A stretch of DNA of 64,000 nucleotides from Eubacteriales bacterium (GTDB lineage: Bacteria > Bacillota > Clostridia > Oscillospirales > Butyricicoccaceae): positions 1 through 64,000 of the forward strand of contig JAUNSG010000014.1 in assembly GCA_030539335.1 (NCBI GenBank), read 5' to 3'. Positions 8,591 through 17,612 of the stretch are shown here, in pieces. The position numbers were made by a program, and so were the translations under genes. Below the pieces are notes generated by a model, which did not search any database, was not told the origin of the DNA, and saw only the letters and a list, made by a program, of their open reading frames with translations. Position 1 is the first letter of the stretch. Each line of letters starts with the position of its first letter.

Positions 8591-9262
8591 ATGAATAAGA
8601 AATATCATGTAATACGCAGTATTCTGCTTCCAGGTATGGCCATACTTTGGGGATTCCTCTATTATAGGATATTATATAACAGGAATATGTTACTTTCCTT
8701 AGACGATATCTCCACGAATATTCTAACGATTGTTTTACAACATATCCTAGTGAATTTACCCATAATCCTTCTTCTTTTGATTACCGGAAAGAGGATGGGA
8801 GGAAAACGATTCTTTTTCATGGTACCATCGAAAAAAGTATGGAAAATCGCATGGATTATTTGTGTTATCCTTTATGGCGTCTTGCTCTTTTATGCATTGC
8901 AAATCAACAGGAATTGGATAAAAGTCTTATATATCTGGATATTCTATCTCCTGTTCGTTTCATTTATGGAGGAATATCTGTACAGAGGATTGATCCCAGC
9001 TTTAGAAAAAAATAAATTGCCAAAAGGATTCGAGTGGATAGTACCGAATGTCTTATTTACGTTATCGCATTACGTTATGTTGTTTGTAGAACCCTCTGGG
9101 ATACATGGAATAACGATTTCTACTTTGATCCGATTCTTTATCACAACAATGATATTTGGTATTGTGATGGAACTATTGAAAAGGAAATCCAACAGTTTAT
9201 ACATTCCGGTTTTCGTACATGCCATTTATGATTTTTATGAAGAAATCATGTTATGGGTATAA
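8591..9262 (+). CDS. CPBP-family intramembrane metalloprotease
   Basis: 223 residues with about six hydrophobic segments. The CPBP (CAAX protease/bacteriocin-processing) motifs are present: EEYLYRG as the EExxxR motif around residue 120, a His in LFTLSHYVM, and HAIYDF near the end. In Firmicutes such proteins process or give immunity to peptides or act on membrane regulators. AGGAGGT precedes the ATG. The gene is clearly more AT-rich than both neighbours (many ATA, AGG and AAT codons) and lies between two copies of a control region, which points to acquisition or insertion. Substrate unknown. Confidence 0.85.
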   Translation: MNKKYHVIRSILLPGMAILWGFLYYRILYNRNMLLSLDDISTNILTIVLQHILVNLPIILLLLITGKRMGGKRFFFMVPSKKVWKIAWIICVILYGVLLFYALQINRNWIKVLYIWIFYLLFVSFMEEYLYRGLIPALEKNKLPKGFEWIVPNVLFTLSHYVMLFVEPSGIHGITISTLIRFFITTMIFGIVMELLKRKSNSLYIPVFVHAIYDFYEEIMLWV

Positions 9263-9273
9263 GCAGACAATGA

Positions 9274-9310
9274 CCGCGATCCTTTCGCAAGAGAGGGTCG
9301 CGGTTTTTTT
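9274..9310 (+). terminator. Intrinsic terminator after CPBP gene
   Basis: Same stem and T-run as the terminator after tuf (CCGCGATCC/GGGTCGCGG plus seven T). Confidence 0.9.
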
Positions 9311-9349
9311 CGCCCCCGACGCATGACAAAATAAAAATGGAAAAGTAGA

Positions 9350-9404
9350 TTGACAGCACAGCACTTGTGTGGTAATATCATATATATAAAATATTTATAT
9401 ATAC
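9350..9404 (+). promoter_or_regulatory. Promoter and AT-palindrome operator of padR operon
   Basis: TTGACA (9350-9355), 17-nt spacer, TAATAT (9373-9378), followed by the AT palindrome (about 9382-9404). A palindrome just downstream of -10 in front of a PadR gene fits autorepression. Confidence 0.7.
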
Positions 9405-9432
9405 AAAATTTAATTCATGGAGGTGAGTCATC

Positions 9433-9750
9433 ATGTATTATCCGGTTTCCTCTCTGTTGATCGAATGCCTGATTCTGTCGATCGTAGAGCAGGGGGATTC
9501 CTATGGGTATGAAATCAGTCAGACTATCCGGCTTGCGGCGAGCATCAAGGAATCGACGCTGTATCCGATTCTCCGACGGCTGGAGCAGGCAGGGTATCTG
9601 ACAACATACAACCGGGAGTATCAGGGAAGAAACAGAAAGTATTATACGATGACAGAGGCGGGACGGGAACAGCTCGTCTTTCTCAAAGAAGAATGGAAGA
9701 CCTATCGGACGACGATTGACGAAATCATTGAAGGGGGACTGCGAGGATGA
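9433..9750 (+). CDS. PadR-family transcriptional regulator
   Basis: 105 residues with the winged-helix of the PadR family: LLIECLILSIVEQGDSYGYEISQ, then IKESTLYPILRRLEQAGYL as recognition helix and the wing RNRKYYTMTEAGREQL. GGAGGTGA precedes the ATG. It overlaps the next gene by four bases (ATGA), and PadR-DUF1700-DUF4097 triplets recur in Firmicutes as envelope-stress-linked units; that function is known only by association. It probably represses its own operon through the palindrome upstream. Confidence 0.92.
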   Translation: MYYPVSSLLIECLILSIVEQGDSYGYEISQTIRLAASIKESTLYPILRRLEQAGYLTTYNREYQGRNRKYYTMTEAGREQLVFLKEEWKTYRTTIDEIIEGGLRG

Positions 9751-10364
9751 ATCGGGAAGAGTATTTGCGGCAGCTGCAAAAATATCTCAAACGGCTGCCA
9801 AGGGAAGACTATGACAGTGCAATGGAGTATTTTACCGAATACTTTGACGAGGCCGGACCGGAGGGCGAACAGGCGGTCATCGAACAGCTAGGAAGTCCGA
9901 AGCAGGCGGCCGGTGAGCTTCTTGTCAATATGTTGGGAGAGAAGACGGGAAAAACGCAGACCGGGAAGGCAAAGAAAACAGAGAACAAAACGACTTCGAT
10001 CGGTCACATTATCCTGATCGCGGTTTTGGCTATTTTCGCAGCCCCGATCGGCATTCCGCTGGCGCTCACCGCGATTCTCCTGGTACTGGTCGCTATTCTG
10101 GTGTTTGCAATCGGGATTTTATGCATCCTGTTGTTTGGACTGAGCGGTGCATTGATTGGAGGAAAATTGATCCTGGTTGGTTTTGCCTCCCTGCCCGCAT
10201 CGCTGTCCGGCATGCTGCTGCTGGTCGGCATGGGATTGCTGATACTCGGCATCGGAATTTTGCTGTGTGTCTTTGCCGTCTATCTGTGCAGGTGGATCGG
10301 CCTTGGCTTGATCCATTTGGCACAGAAATTAATTCATCGAAATGGGGGTACGTATCATGAATAA
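9747..10364 (+). CDS. DUF1700 / HAAS-domain membrane protein
   Basis: 205 residues. The first about 70 form the HAAS-type helical domain (EEYLRQLQKYLKRLP, then EYFDEAGPEGEQAVIEQLG), followed by a charged Lys/Thr linker and three to four membrane segments made of Gly-, Ile- and Leu-rich stretches (residues about 90-190). The family usually sits after a PadR regulator and before a DUF4097 protein, as here. It probably passes a membrane signal, but no enzyme motif is seen. It overlaps both neighbours by a few bases. Confidence 0.88.
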   Translation: MNREEYLRQLQKYLKRLPREDYDSAMEYFTEYFDEAGPEGEQAVIEQLGSPKQAAGELLVNMLGEKTGKTQTGKAKKTENKTTSIGHIILIAVLAIFAAPIGIPLALTAILLVLVAILVFAIGILCILLFGLSGALIGGKLILVGFASLPASLSGMLLLVGMGLLILGIGILLCVFAVYLCRWIGLGLIHLAQKLIHRNGGTYHE

Positions 10365-11439
10365 GATTGGAAAATATGCGCTGACAACGGGCGCAATTGC
10401 CTGTGTTGCAGGGCTGCTGCTGTTTGGAATCGGCAGCGTAGCAGGGGGAGCGGACTACGTTGCAGGCCGGGATTTGAATCAGATTCAGGAGAGTGACAAC
10501 AACGGCGAGAAGGTACTGACACTGGACAAAACCAAGTTGGCCGATGTGCAGTCCCTGCGACTCGATTTGAATGATGTCGATCTGCGAATTAAGCCGTCGG
10601 ATGACAGTCATGCGTATCTGGAATATCAGGTGACTGCAAACAAAAAGGGGAAGGACCCGGTTTCGTATGGTGTCACGGACGGCGTTCTGACCATCAAGGA
10701 AGCGGGCAGCGGAACCGGATCGTATTTCCAGGGTGTGCATGTCGATGTCAGCTTCCTCGGCGCCCTGCTCACCGGAAAGAACAATGCGCTGACGGAAGAG
10801 GAGTACTATGAAAACATCATCACGCTGTATCTGCCGACGGAGAAAACGCTGGAATCCAGCACGATCCAGATGGGAGACGGCGACCTGTCCGTTGAGGGAT
10901 TGACCGGGAAGGATGTCGATTGGACACTGGGCTATGGCGATCTGGAGATGAAAAACAGCACAGTGAATGGGGGAACCATTGTGTCGAAGGATGGCGATGC
11001 CAATCTGCATACAGTGACCAGCCGGAATGTGGATTGGACGCTGGAATACGGGGATCTGGAGGCAACTTCGACGGAATTCACCGAAGGCAGCGTGCTGCTG
11101 GAAGATGGCTGTGTGGACGGCAAAAAGAACCAGTGGAACGACCTGCCGCTGACACTGAAATATCAGGACTGGACGGAGGAGAATGCTTCCTGGAACAACG
11201 TCACACTGACGATGGAGGACGGCGATGTGGACATCGAACGACTGAAGCTAACCGGGGAAAACACCATCGACAGCAAATACGGCGATGTCACCATCGAGCT
11301 GACCAAGGAAAGCCGGGAAACGACGGCGCTGGATCTGGTCGCGGAGGATGGCAACGTGAACTCGTATCGCTCGAGCAGTGATACCGCAGCAGCCAGTCTG
11401 ACGGTTTCCTGTGCAGACGGCGACATCGATGTCGAATAA
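10357..11439 (+). CDS. DUF4097-type beta-strand repeat protein
   Basis: 360 residues with one N-terminal membrane segment (LTTGAIACVAGLLLFGIG) and a long extracytoplasmic part of repeating short beta strands such as DGDLSVEGLTGKDVDW, YGDLEMKNSTV, DGDANLHTV, YGDLEATST and DGDVDIERL, the pattern of a right-handed beta helix. This is the DUF4097/adhesin-like family. The start at 10357 (MNKIGKY) overlaps the stop of the DUF1700 gene and follows GGGGG. Last gene of the padR operon. Confidence 0.85.
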   Translation: MNKIGKYALTTGAIACVAGLLLFGIGSVAGGADYVAGRDLNQIQESDNNGEKVLTLDKTKLADVQSLRLDLNDVDLRIKPSDDSHAYLEYQVTANKKGKDPVSYGVTDGVLTIKEAGSGTGSYFQGVHVDVSFLGALLTGKNNALTEEEYYENIITLYLPTEKTLESSTIQMGDGDLSVEGLTGKDVDWTLGYGDLEMKNSTVNGGTIVSKDGDANLHTVTSRNVDWTLEYGDLEATSTEFTEGSVLLEDGCVDGKKNQWNDLPLTLKYQDWTEENASWNNVTLTMEDGDVDIERLKLTGENTIDSKYGDVTIELTKESRETTALDLVAEDGNVNSYRSSSDTAAASLTVSCADGDIDVE

Positions 11440-11464
11440 CCCGTGAAACACTGGTATGAGAAAA

Positions 11465-11501
11465 CAGCCCGGATTGGCGGATGCCGATTCGGGCTTGTTT
11501 T
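11465..11501. terminator. Intrinsic terminator between convergent genes
   Basis: AGCCCGGATTGGC-GGAT-GCCGATTCGGGCT, a 13-bp stem with two G-U pairs, followed by TGTTTTG on the plus strand. It closes the padR operon and sits before the end of the convergent MFS gene. Confidence 0.8.
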
Positions 11502-11509
11502 GAGGTATT

Positions 11510-12898
11510 TTATCTCCGCTTTTTCACGGCAAAGATCGCAAGGAACAGAAGGGCAACGGTCCCAAGAGCCATCCCCAGGAACGAGATATTGAGACCGTGG
11601 ATCAGAGCGCGTTCTCCATAGCGGGTGACCGAAGCATTTCCCACCTGTGTCATAATTCCAACAAATACAGCGGAACCAATGGAACCGGCAATTGTCCGGA
11701 AGGAGGTAAGCAGAGAGGAAGCATCCGCCACCTTCCATGCATCGACGCTGTTTGTTCCCCAGGTAAGGAGCGGCATCATCAGGCTTCCGATCGAAATGTT
11801 TCGGAACACATTGAGGATACAGGTCACAAACAGCGGCGTATCCAATGTGACAAAGTACATGCCGACATTCGATATCAGTAAGAAAACCGAACCGAATAGG
11901 AAAATGCGTTTGATTCCGATTTTGTCATAAATGCGTCCGGCAAGTGGACTGACCAGGGCGGTTGCAAGTGATCCCGGCAGGGTAACCAGACCGGATACAA
12001 CGGCGGAATACCCCATGACGGTTTGTACGTATAACGGCATCATGACAGACGATCCCATCATGACGAAGTACAGGAGCATACTGGAAATGACGCTGACAGA
12101 ATAGTTCTTATTTTTTAAGATTTTTACGTCCAGGAACGGTTTATCCAGTGTGCATTGCCGGTGCATGAAGAAGACACAGCCAATGATACCGACGAGCAGA
12201 GGAAGCCCCGCCTGTATGCTGAGAAGACCATAGCTGGTGAGGTTCCCAATCCCGAGCGTAATGCCGCCAAATGCGACAATACTTTCGAGGAAGGAAAGCG
12301 AATCGAATTTCTTGTCCTGTAGCTCCAGAACGTTATCGAATACGAGGCAGGACATGACAAGGGAAGCGGCCAGAATGACGAAAGCGACATAGAAAATCGA
12401 TTTCCAGCCAAAGGCATCGATCATCAAGCCGGCAACCGTCGGGGCGATAATCGGTGCTGCGGTTGTCGCCAGTCCATAGGTACCCATCATGGTTCCCTTT
12501 TTCTCTAACGGATACAGCGTGAGGATGACGACCTGTGCCGCTGCCATCAGAATGCCGTTACCACAGGCCTGCAAGACACGTCCGACCATCATGATGCTAA
12601 AGTTACCGGCAAAGATGCTCAGAAGAAGGCCAAGCAGGAAGACGGAAATACCGGACAGGTACAGTTTTTTGGTTGGGAATTTGGTAATCAGGAAAGCGGT
12701 GAGCGGCATGACGATTCCCATGGCGAGCGAATAGCCGCTCGTGATCCACTGTCCCGTCGAGGTTGCAATGCCAAAATATGCGACGACATCGGGGAGTGCC
12801 GTGGTCATCGCGGTCGTAAGGACCGATGTTGCAATTCCGGATACGACCAGATTGATAAAAATAAGCGATCGTTTTTTGTCGGATACGATGTGTTCCAT
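11510..12898 (-). CDS. MFS drug exporter, DHA2 (EmrB/QacA) type
   Basis: 462 residues with about 14 hydrophobic segments, as in the DHA2 proton-driven multidrug exporters. The segment WITSGYSLAMGIVMPLTAFL and RVLQACGNGILMAAAQVVIL match conserved motifs of this family (motif C region of the antiporter branch). It starts four bases after the marR stop on the same strand, so it is the second gene of that operon. The exported compound cannot be read from the sequence. Confidence 0.9.
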   Translation of the reverse strand: MEHIVSDKKRSLIFINLVVSGIATSVLTTAMTTALPDVVAYFGIATSTGQWITSGYSLAMGIVMPLTAFLITKFPTKKLYLSGISVFLLGLLLSIFAGNFSIMMVGRVLQACGNGILMAAAQVVILTLYPLEKKGTMMGTYGLATTAAPIIAPTVAGLMIDAFGWKSIFYVAFVILAASLVMSCLVFDNVLELQDKKFDSLSFLESIVAFGGITLGIGNLTSYGLLSIQAGLPLLVGIIGCVFFMHRQCTLDKPFLDVKILKNKNYSVSVISSMLLYFVMMGSSVMMPLYVQTVMGYSAVVSGLVTLPGSLATALVSPLAGRIYDKIGIKRIFLFGSVFLLISNVGMYFVTLDTPLFVTCILNVFRNISIGSLMMPLLTWGTNSVDAWKVADASSLLTSFRTIAGSIGSAVFVGIMTQVGNASVTRYGERALIHGLNISFLGMALGTVALLFLAIFAVKKRR

Positions 12899-12901
12899 GC
12901 G

Positions 12902-13327
12902 TTATTTCATCTCCTTGTGATACTCGGAAATCTTTTTCAGGATCGCATGAAACGTTTCAATTTCCGCATCCGAGAGCGGCGCCAACAGACGGACATCGTC
13001 CGCCATCCGCAGTTTCCGTATCCGATCCATCTCCTGCATTCCGGCCTCAGTCAATGAGATCATAAAAGTACGGCGATCCTCTGCGGAGGGTTCGCGCTGG
13101 ATCAGCCCTTTGGCTTCCAGCCTGGCGATTGTCTCACTCAGCGAGGTGGCACGAATGTCCAGTTCTGCCGCCAGCCGTTTCTGGCTGATGGTACCGTGCC
13201 GTTCAATCATATAAAGGCAGAGGTTTTGTCCGTTTCGAGTACTGCGCTTTGGATCACGATTCGAGGCGGCGTTATGGAATTTCTTCACTACCGTATAAAA
13301 AAGTTCGACTGTTTTTTGTCTGTTCAT
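12902..13327 (-). CDS. MarR-family transcriptional regulator
   Basis: 141 residues with the MarR winged helix: LYMIERHGTISQKRLAAELDIRATSLSETIARLEAKGLI as helices and recognition part and RTFMISLTEAGMQEM as wing. It is transcribed ahead of the exporter with a 3-bp gap. It likely represses both genes through the palindrome at 13349-13360 and is released by a ligand, as is known for MarR/exporter pairs; the ligand is unknown. Confidence 0.92.
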   Translation of the reverse strand: MNRQKTVELFYTVVKKFHNAASNRDPKRSTRNGQNLCLYMIERHGTISQKRLAAELDIRATSLSETIARLEAKGLIQREPSAEDRRTFMISLTEAGMQEMDRIRKLRMADDVRLLAPLSDAEIETFHAILKKISEYHKEMK

Positions 13328-13348
13328 GGTTTTCTCCTACATAAATTG

Positions 13349-13360
13349 AGAGGTACCTCT
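13349..13360. promoter_or_regulatory. Palindromic operator, probable MarR site
   Basis: AGAGGTACCTCT is a perfect 12-bp palindrome between the -10 box and the marR start, at about the transcription start. This position would block transcription when occupied. Confidence 0.6.
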
Positions 13361-13374
13361 TGATAGCAGTTCAT

Positions 13375-13403
13375 ATTATAATCATATGTTTTGCAATTGT
13401 CAA
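13375..13403 (-). promoter_or_regulatory. Consensus promoter of marR-MFS operon
   Basis: Read on the minus strand: TTGACA (13403-13398), 17-nt spacer, TATAAT (13380-13375). Both hexamers are perfect. Confidence 0.85.
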
Positions 13404-13536
13404 GAACAAATCTGTGCGAGGAATGAGCGGAACCGCTGCCGGAAAATATGACTTGGCGGTTATCCATACCGTGTTTTGTTATTTAGGAATGTCGTCCTTT
13501 TCTCTTTCCATGCCCCTAGCCCTCCCTCTGTTTTTT

Positions 13537-13545
13537 TGCTATAAT
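13537..13545 (+). promoter_or_regulatory. Extended -10 promoter for recD2
   Basis: TGCTATAAT (an extended -10) lies about 38 bp before the recD2 start. No clear -35 box is visible at the right distance. Confidence 0.5.
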
Positions 13546-13582
13546 GAATCTATATGACTTTGCGAGGACAGAAGGTGAAGCA

Positions 13583-15826
13583 ATGGACGAAATGGAGCTG
13601 GAAACAATCAGCGGAACCGTGCAGACGGTGATCTATCAAAATGAGGACAACGGCTATTCGGTTCTGTGCATTGTGACCGAGGACGGAGACGAAGTGACGG
13701 TGGTCGGTACACTGCCGCAGATCGGTCTGGGGGAGGAGCTGTATCTGGCGGGAACCTGGACGACCCATCCTTCCTACGGGGAGCAGTTCAAAACGGAGTA
13801 TTTTGAACGCCGCCTGCCGGCTACCGCCAAGGGGATTGCGGACTACCTGTCCTCGGGAATGATCAAGGGCATCGGGCCAAAGCTGGCCCGCCGCATTGCG
13901 GAGCAGTTCGGAGAGGACACCTTTGACGTGCTCGCGAACGACCCGGACCGGCTGACAGCGATCAAGGGCATCACGCAGAAAAAAGCAGATGACATCGGGG
14001 AACAGTTCCGTCAGCAGACCTCTATGCGTCGGCTGATGGAATTTCTGCTGGAAAATGACCTGCCGCTGGAGCTTTCCGCCCGGCTGTACCGCCGGTATAA
14101 GGATCGGGCGATTGATGTCATCACACAGAACCCGTATCTGCTGTGCGGGGAGGATTTTGGCGTGGAATTCAAACCGGCGGACGATCTGGCGCTCAGTATG
14201 GGGATGTCGCTGGAAGCGCCGGAGCGCATTGCCGCCGGACTGACCTATACGCTCCAGTTCAATCTGGACGGCGGACATACGTTCATCCCGCGGGAGAAGC
14301 TGCTCACAACGACCGCACATCTGCTGGCGGATGAGGAGGGGATCGAGCTGGATCCGGCGAAGCTGGAGGAAGAGCTGGATGCGATGATCGACCGCGGGAA
14401 TCTGCGCAGTGAGTACATCTGCCGCCGCGATGCGGTCTATCTCAATCCGATGTACGATGCAGAGACCTATCTTGCTGATTATCTCGGTGCCCTGTCCGGC
14501 ACCGAGTTCACGTATGACTTTGATGTTTCCACCCTGCTGGATTCGTTGGAAGAGGGCAGTACGCTGACTTATGCCCCGCGGCAGCGCCAGGCGATTGAAT
14601 GGGCGGCCAAGTACGGCTTGGTCATCCTGACCGGCGGCCCGGGTACGGGCAAGACGACAACGGTGCGCGGGATGCTGGAATTTTTCGATGCCGTTGGGCT
14701 GGAGGTCGTGTTGGCGGCGCCGACTGGACGGGCGGCAAAGCGCCTGAGTGAGCTGTGTGGACGCGAGGGAAAGACCATCCACCGTCTGTTGGAGGCGGGT
14801 TACCGCGGAAGCGACCCGTATACCGTGTTCGCGCGGAACAAGGAAAACCCGATTGAAGCGGATGTCGTCATTCTGGATGAGGTCTCGATGATTGACATCA
14901 CACTGATGCAGGCGCTGCTGGAGGCGCTGCGGCCGGAAACCCGGTTGATTCTCGTCGGGGATGCCGATCAGCTCCCGCCGGTCGGTCCAGGCAATTTCCT
15001 GCGCGACTGCATTGGCTCGGAGCGCATCCACACCGTAGAGCTGAACGAAATCTTCCGGCAGGCCCAGCAGAGCGCGATCGTGCGCAACGCTCATGCGATC
15101 AATCATGGGGAGATGCCGGTGTCCGGCGGACGGGACGGCGACTTCTTTGTCATGAAAAAATACGGCGCGCAGGATGTCATTGCGACGGTTGTGGAGCTGT
15201 GCCAGAAGCGGCTTCCCAAATTCTATGGCTATAAGCCATCGCAGATTCAAGTCCTCACACCATCGCGCCGGCAGAATGCCGGGACACAGCAGCTCAACCG
15301 CATGTTGCAGGAGGCGCTCAATCCCAAAAGCGACTACAAGCCGGAAAAACGCTATGGCGATACGATCTTCCGCCTGGGCGATAAGGTCATGCAGGTGCGC
15401 AACAATTATGACATCGTGTGGGAGAAAGAGGACGATCCGGATGAGGTTGGAAGCGGCATGTTCAACGGCGATGTCGGTGAGATTATCGGCATTTCCCTCC
15501 CGAATGAGAGTATGCTGATCCGGTTTGACGACCGCATTGCGCACTATTCCTTCGATATGCTGGGGGAATTGGAGCTTGCCTATGCGATGACGGTGCACAA
15601 GGCGCAGGGCAGCGAGTTTGACGCGGTGGTATTGGCGTTGCCAAACGGGATCGGACGCCGTCTGCTGACGCGCAACATCCTGTATACGGCGATCACACGT
15701 GCGAAAAAGCTGCTTGTCATCGTCGGGGACCCGGCGGTCATGGAAACGATGGTGAATACGAATACGAGAAACAAACGGTACAGTGCGCTGCGCGCCCGGC
15801 TGATTCGGGGAGGGGAGACGGAATGA
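13583..15826 (+). CDS. recD2: RecD2-type ATP-dependent DNA helicase
   Basis: 747 residues, superfamily 1B helicase that unwinds DNA 5' to 3' and works in repair without RecBC. An N-terminal OB-like part (GTVQTVIYQNEDNGYSVL) is followed by tandem helix-hairpin-helix segments (GMIKGIGPKLARRIAEQFG, LTAIKGITQKKADDI), then Walker A GGPGTGKTTT, Walker B LDEVSMID, PTGRAAKRLSE, and the late motif AMTVHKAQGSEFD. The start at ATG 13583 follows GAAGGTGA. It overlaps comF by four bases, a known pairing in Clostridia. Confidence 0.95.
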   Translation: MDEMELETISGTVQTVIYQNEDNGYSVLCIVTEDGDEVTVVGTLPQIGLGEELYLAGTWTTHPSYGEQFKTEYFERRLPATAKGIADYLSSGMIKGIGPKLARRIAEQFGEDTFDVLANDPDRLTAIKGITQKKADDIGEQFRQQTSMRRLMEFLLENDLPLELSARLYRRYKDRAIDVITQNPYLLCGEDFGVEFKPADDLALSMGMSLEAPERIAAGLTYTLQFNLDGGHTFIPREKLLTTTAHLLADEEGIELDPAKLEEELDAMIDRGNLRSEYICRRDAVYLNPMYDAETYLADYLGALSGTEFTYDFDVSTLLDSLEEGSTLTYAPRQRQAIEWAAKYGLVILTGGPGTGKTTTVRGMLEFFDAVGLEVVLAAPTGRAAKRLSELCGREGKTIHRLLEAGYRGSDPYTVFARNKENPIEADVVILDEVSMIDITLMQALLEALRPETRLILVGDADQLPPVGPGNFLRDCIGSERIHTVELNEIFRQAQQSAIVRNAHAINHGEMPVSGGRDGDFFVMKKYGAQDVIATVVELCQKRLPKFYGYKPSQIQVLTPSRRQNAGTQQLNRMLQEALNPKSDYKPEKRYGDTIFRLGDKVMQVRNNYDIVWEKEDDPDEVGSGMFNGDVGEIIGISLPNESMLIRFDDRIAHYSFDMLGELELAYAMTVHKAQGSEFDAVVLALPNGIGRRLLTRNILYTAITRAKKLLVIVGDPAVMETMVNTNTRNKRYSALRARLIRGGETE

Positions 15827-16473
15827 GTTGGAAGACCTTTCTGTTCCCACCGCGCTGCATATTGTGCCGGGATTATATCCAAATCCAGCACCCGGACGGA
15901 TTGTGTGACGGCTGTCGGCGTCAGATGCAGGTAGAACGAGAGCTGCATCTGCATCGCAGCCTGTCCTATGTCTGGGTGGCTGCGGCGGCAGAATACGGCG
16001 GGGCGATGCGCTCCGCCCTTTTGCGTGTCAAATCCTATGCGGTTCGCGCATCGGCCGTACCGATGGGAGATCTGCTGTATCAGGCATATCGGGAGCAGCT
16101 TTCGGAATTCCAGCCGGATCTTGTGACTTATGTGCCCTCCAGCGCACGGCGAAACCGGGAACGCGGCTTTACTCTGAGTGAAGAAATGGCGAAGGTTGTC
16201 GCACAGCGGCTGGGGGTTCCCTGCCGTCCGACGCTGCATCATGCACTGTTCGCGGCAAAGCAGGCGGAACTCAAGGGAAGTAAACGGAAGCAGAATGCGG
16301 AGAAAAGCTTCGCCCTGCTGCCGAAAACCGATCTTTCAAAGCAGAAGGTTCTGTTGGTGGATGACATCATCGCCAGCGGCACGACGATCAATTTCTGTGC
16401 GAAGCTGCTGGACGCGGCCGGAGCCGCGGAGATTGTCGGATTGGTACTGGCAAAAAGTGGACAAGACAGGTAG
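15823..16473 (+). CDS. comF: ComF-family phosphoribosyltransferase-like protein
   Basis: 216 residues. An N-terminal zinc-finger-like part has two CxxC pairs (CILC and CDGC), followed by a phosphoribosyltransferase fold with the PRPP loop VLLVDDIIASGTT and the ComF feature RRNRERGFTLSE. ComF proteins help DNA uptake or its processing in competent Firmicutes and are also widely present where competence is unproven. Here it is translationally coupled to recD2, which supports a DNA-processing role. Confidence 0.92.
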   Translation: MSWKTFLFPPRCILCRDYIQIQHPDGLCDGCRRQMQVERELHLHRSLSYVWVAAAAEYGGAMRSALLRVKSYAVRASAVPMGDLLYQAYREQLSEFQPDLVTYVPSSARRNRERGFTLSEEMAKVVAQRLGVPCRPTLHHALFAAKQAELKGSKRKQNAEKSFALLPKTDLSKQKVLLVDDIIASGTTINFCAKLLDAAGAAEIVGLVLAKSGQDR

Positions 16474-16571
16474 TAAACACGGCAAAACGGCATATACTAA
16501 AGCGTAACGAACAAAAGACAAGCAGTGAAAACGGATCAAACCGGATGACAGCTGGAAAAGGGAGGACATAT

Positions 16572-17597
16572 ATGTTTGAGTACGCTTTGGGTATGGATTT
16601 AGGGACATCGTCCGTGCTTTTGTACCGACCGGGAAAAGGAGTCGTCCTACAGGAACCGTCCGTCGTTGCGGCGCGCCGCTGCGGTGGTGAGGTCGTGTGT
16701 TCGGGAACCGCAGCACAGCGCCTGCTGGGACGGGAACCGGACAACCTTGTAGCAGTACATCCCCTGCATGGTGGTGTCATCTCCGATTGTGGGATGACCG
16801 GAAGAATGGTGCAGGATTTCGTGAACAAGAGCGGGAAAAAGCGGTTTTCGCGGATGAATCTGTTGGTTTGTGTGCCGCCGCTGATCTCCGAGCTGGAGGA
16901 GCGCGCGGTGATTGATGCCGGATTGCAGGCGGGAGCAAACCGGGTCTATCTGTTGGAGGAGCCGGTAGCGGCAGCCGCCGGCGCCGGAATTGACCCGAAC
17001 AGTGCAAAGGGCGTCCTGTTGGTGGACATCGGCGCAGGGACGACGGATATTGCGGTGCTGTCGTTTGGCGCGGTGGTCCGGGCAGTATCCATCCGGACGG
17101 CCGGGAATCGGATGGATGCCGCCATCCGGCAGTATCTGTGCCATGCGCACGACCTGGATGTCGGGGAATGCACCGCAGAGCACATCAAGTGTATGATTGG
17201 CTGTGCAGTCCCGCGGGAAGAGCTGATGGAGCTGGAGGTACGCGGACGGAACAGCAAAACCGGACTGCCGGAGTGTGTCACGCTGACGGATGCCGAGCTG
17301 TCCGAACCACTGGGAGAATGCGTGGATACGATCATCCAGGCGGTATGCGAGGTGATTACCGGCGCACCGCCGGAGCTGGTCGGCGACCTGACGGAAAACG
17401 GCGTGGTGCTGACCGGCGGGGTGTCGCAGCTCTACGGGCTGGAACAGCGGTTTGCACAGAAAATCGGCCTGCAGACCCACTTGGCGGAGGATCCTCTGAC
17501 CTGTGTGGCGCGCGGAACCGCCCGCTGGCTGGAGCACCTGCACAGCATGCAGGAGGGGACGATCAACCTCGCGCGCAAGCGGCTGGGGATCGCATAG
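16572..17597 (+). CDS. MreB-like actin-family protein
   Basis: 341 residues of the MreB/Mbl/MreBH group, which forms filaments under the membrane and guides wall synthesis. Nucleotide-binding parts are visible: GMDLGTSSVLLYRPGKG (phosphate 1), LVDIGAGTTDIAVLSFG (phosphate 2) and VVLTGGVSQLYGLEQ (adenosine). The start at 16572 follows GGGAGG. Compared with typical MreB it is more divergent (for example VHPLHGGVISDCGM) and it is not next to mreC/mreD, so it is probably a paralogue. It ends at a good terminator. Confidence 0.85.
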   Translation: MFEYALGMDLGTSSVLLYRPGKGVVLQEPSVVAARRCGGEVVCSGTAAQRLLGREPDNLVAVHPLHGGVISDCGMTGRMVQDFVNKSGKKRFSRMNLLVCVPPLISELEERAVIDAGLQAGANRVYLLEEPVAAAAGAGIDPNSAKGVLLVDIGAGTTDIAVLSFGAVVRAVSIRTAGNRMDAAIRQYLCHAHDLDVGECTAEHIKCMIGCAVPREELMELEVRGRNSKTGLPECVTLTDAELSEPLGECVDTIIQAVCEVITGAPPELVGDLTENGVVLTGGVSQLYGLEQRFAQKIGLQTHLAEDPLTCVARGTARWLEHLHSMQEGTINLARKRLGIA

Positions 17598-17612
17598 CGG
17601 TACGGATTGGAA

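Larger units (their letters stand above)
9273..9409 (+). repeat. Direct repeat, copy 2: terminator + promoter + AT palindrome
   Basis: Second copy of the segment at 8395-8526. It supplies the terminator of the CPBP gene and the promoter of the PadR operon. The terminator and the palindrome are the best conserved parts. Confidence 0.85.

Noticed and set aside
13550..15850. Long open frame antisense to recD2
   Set aside because: An effect of GC-rich codon use in recD2; no known domain and no start signal.
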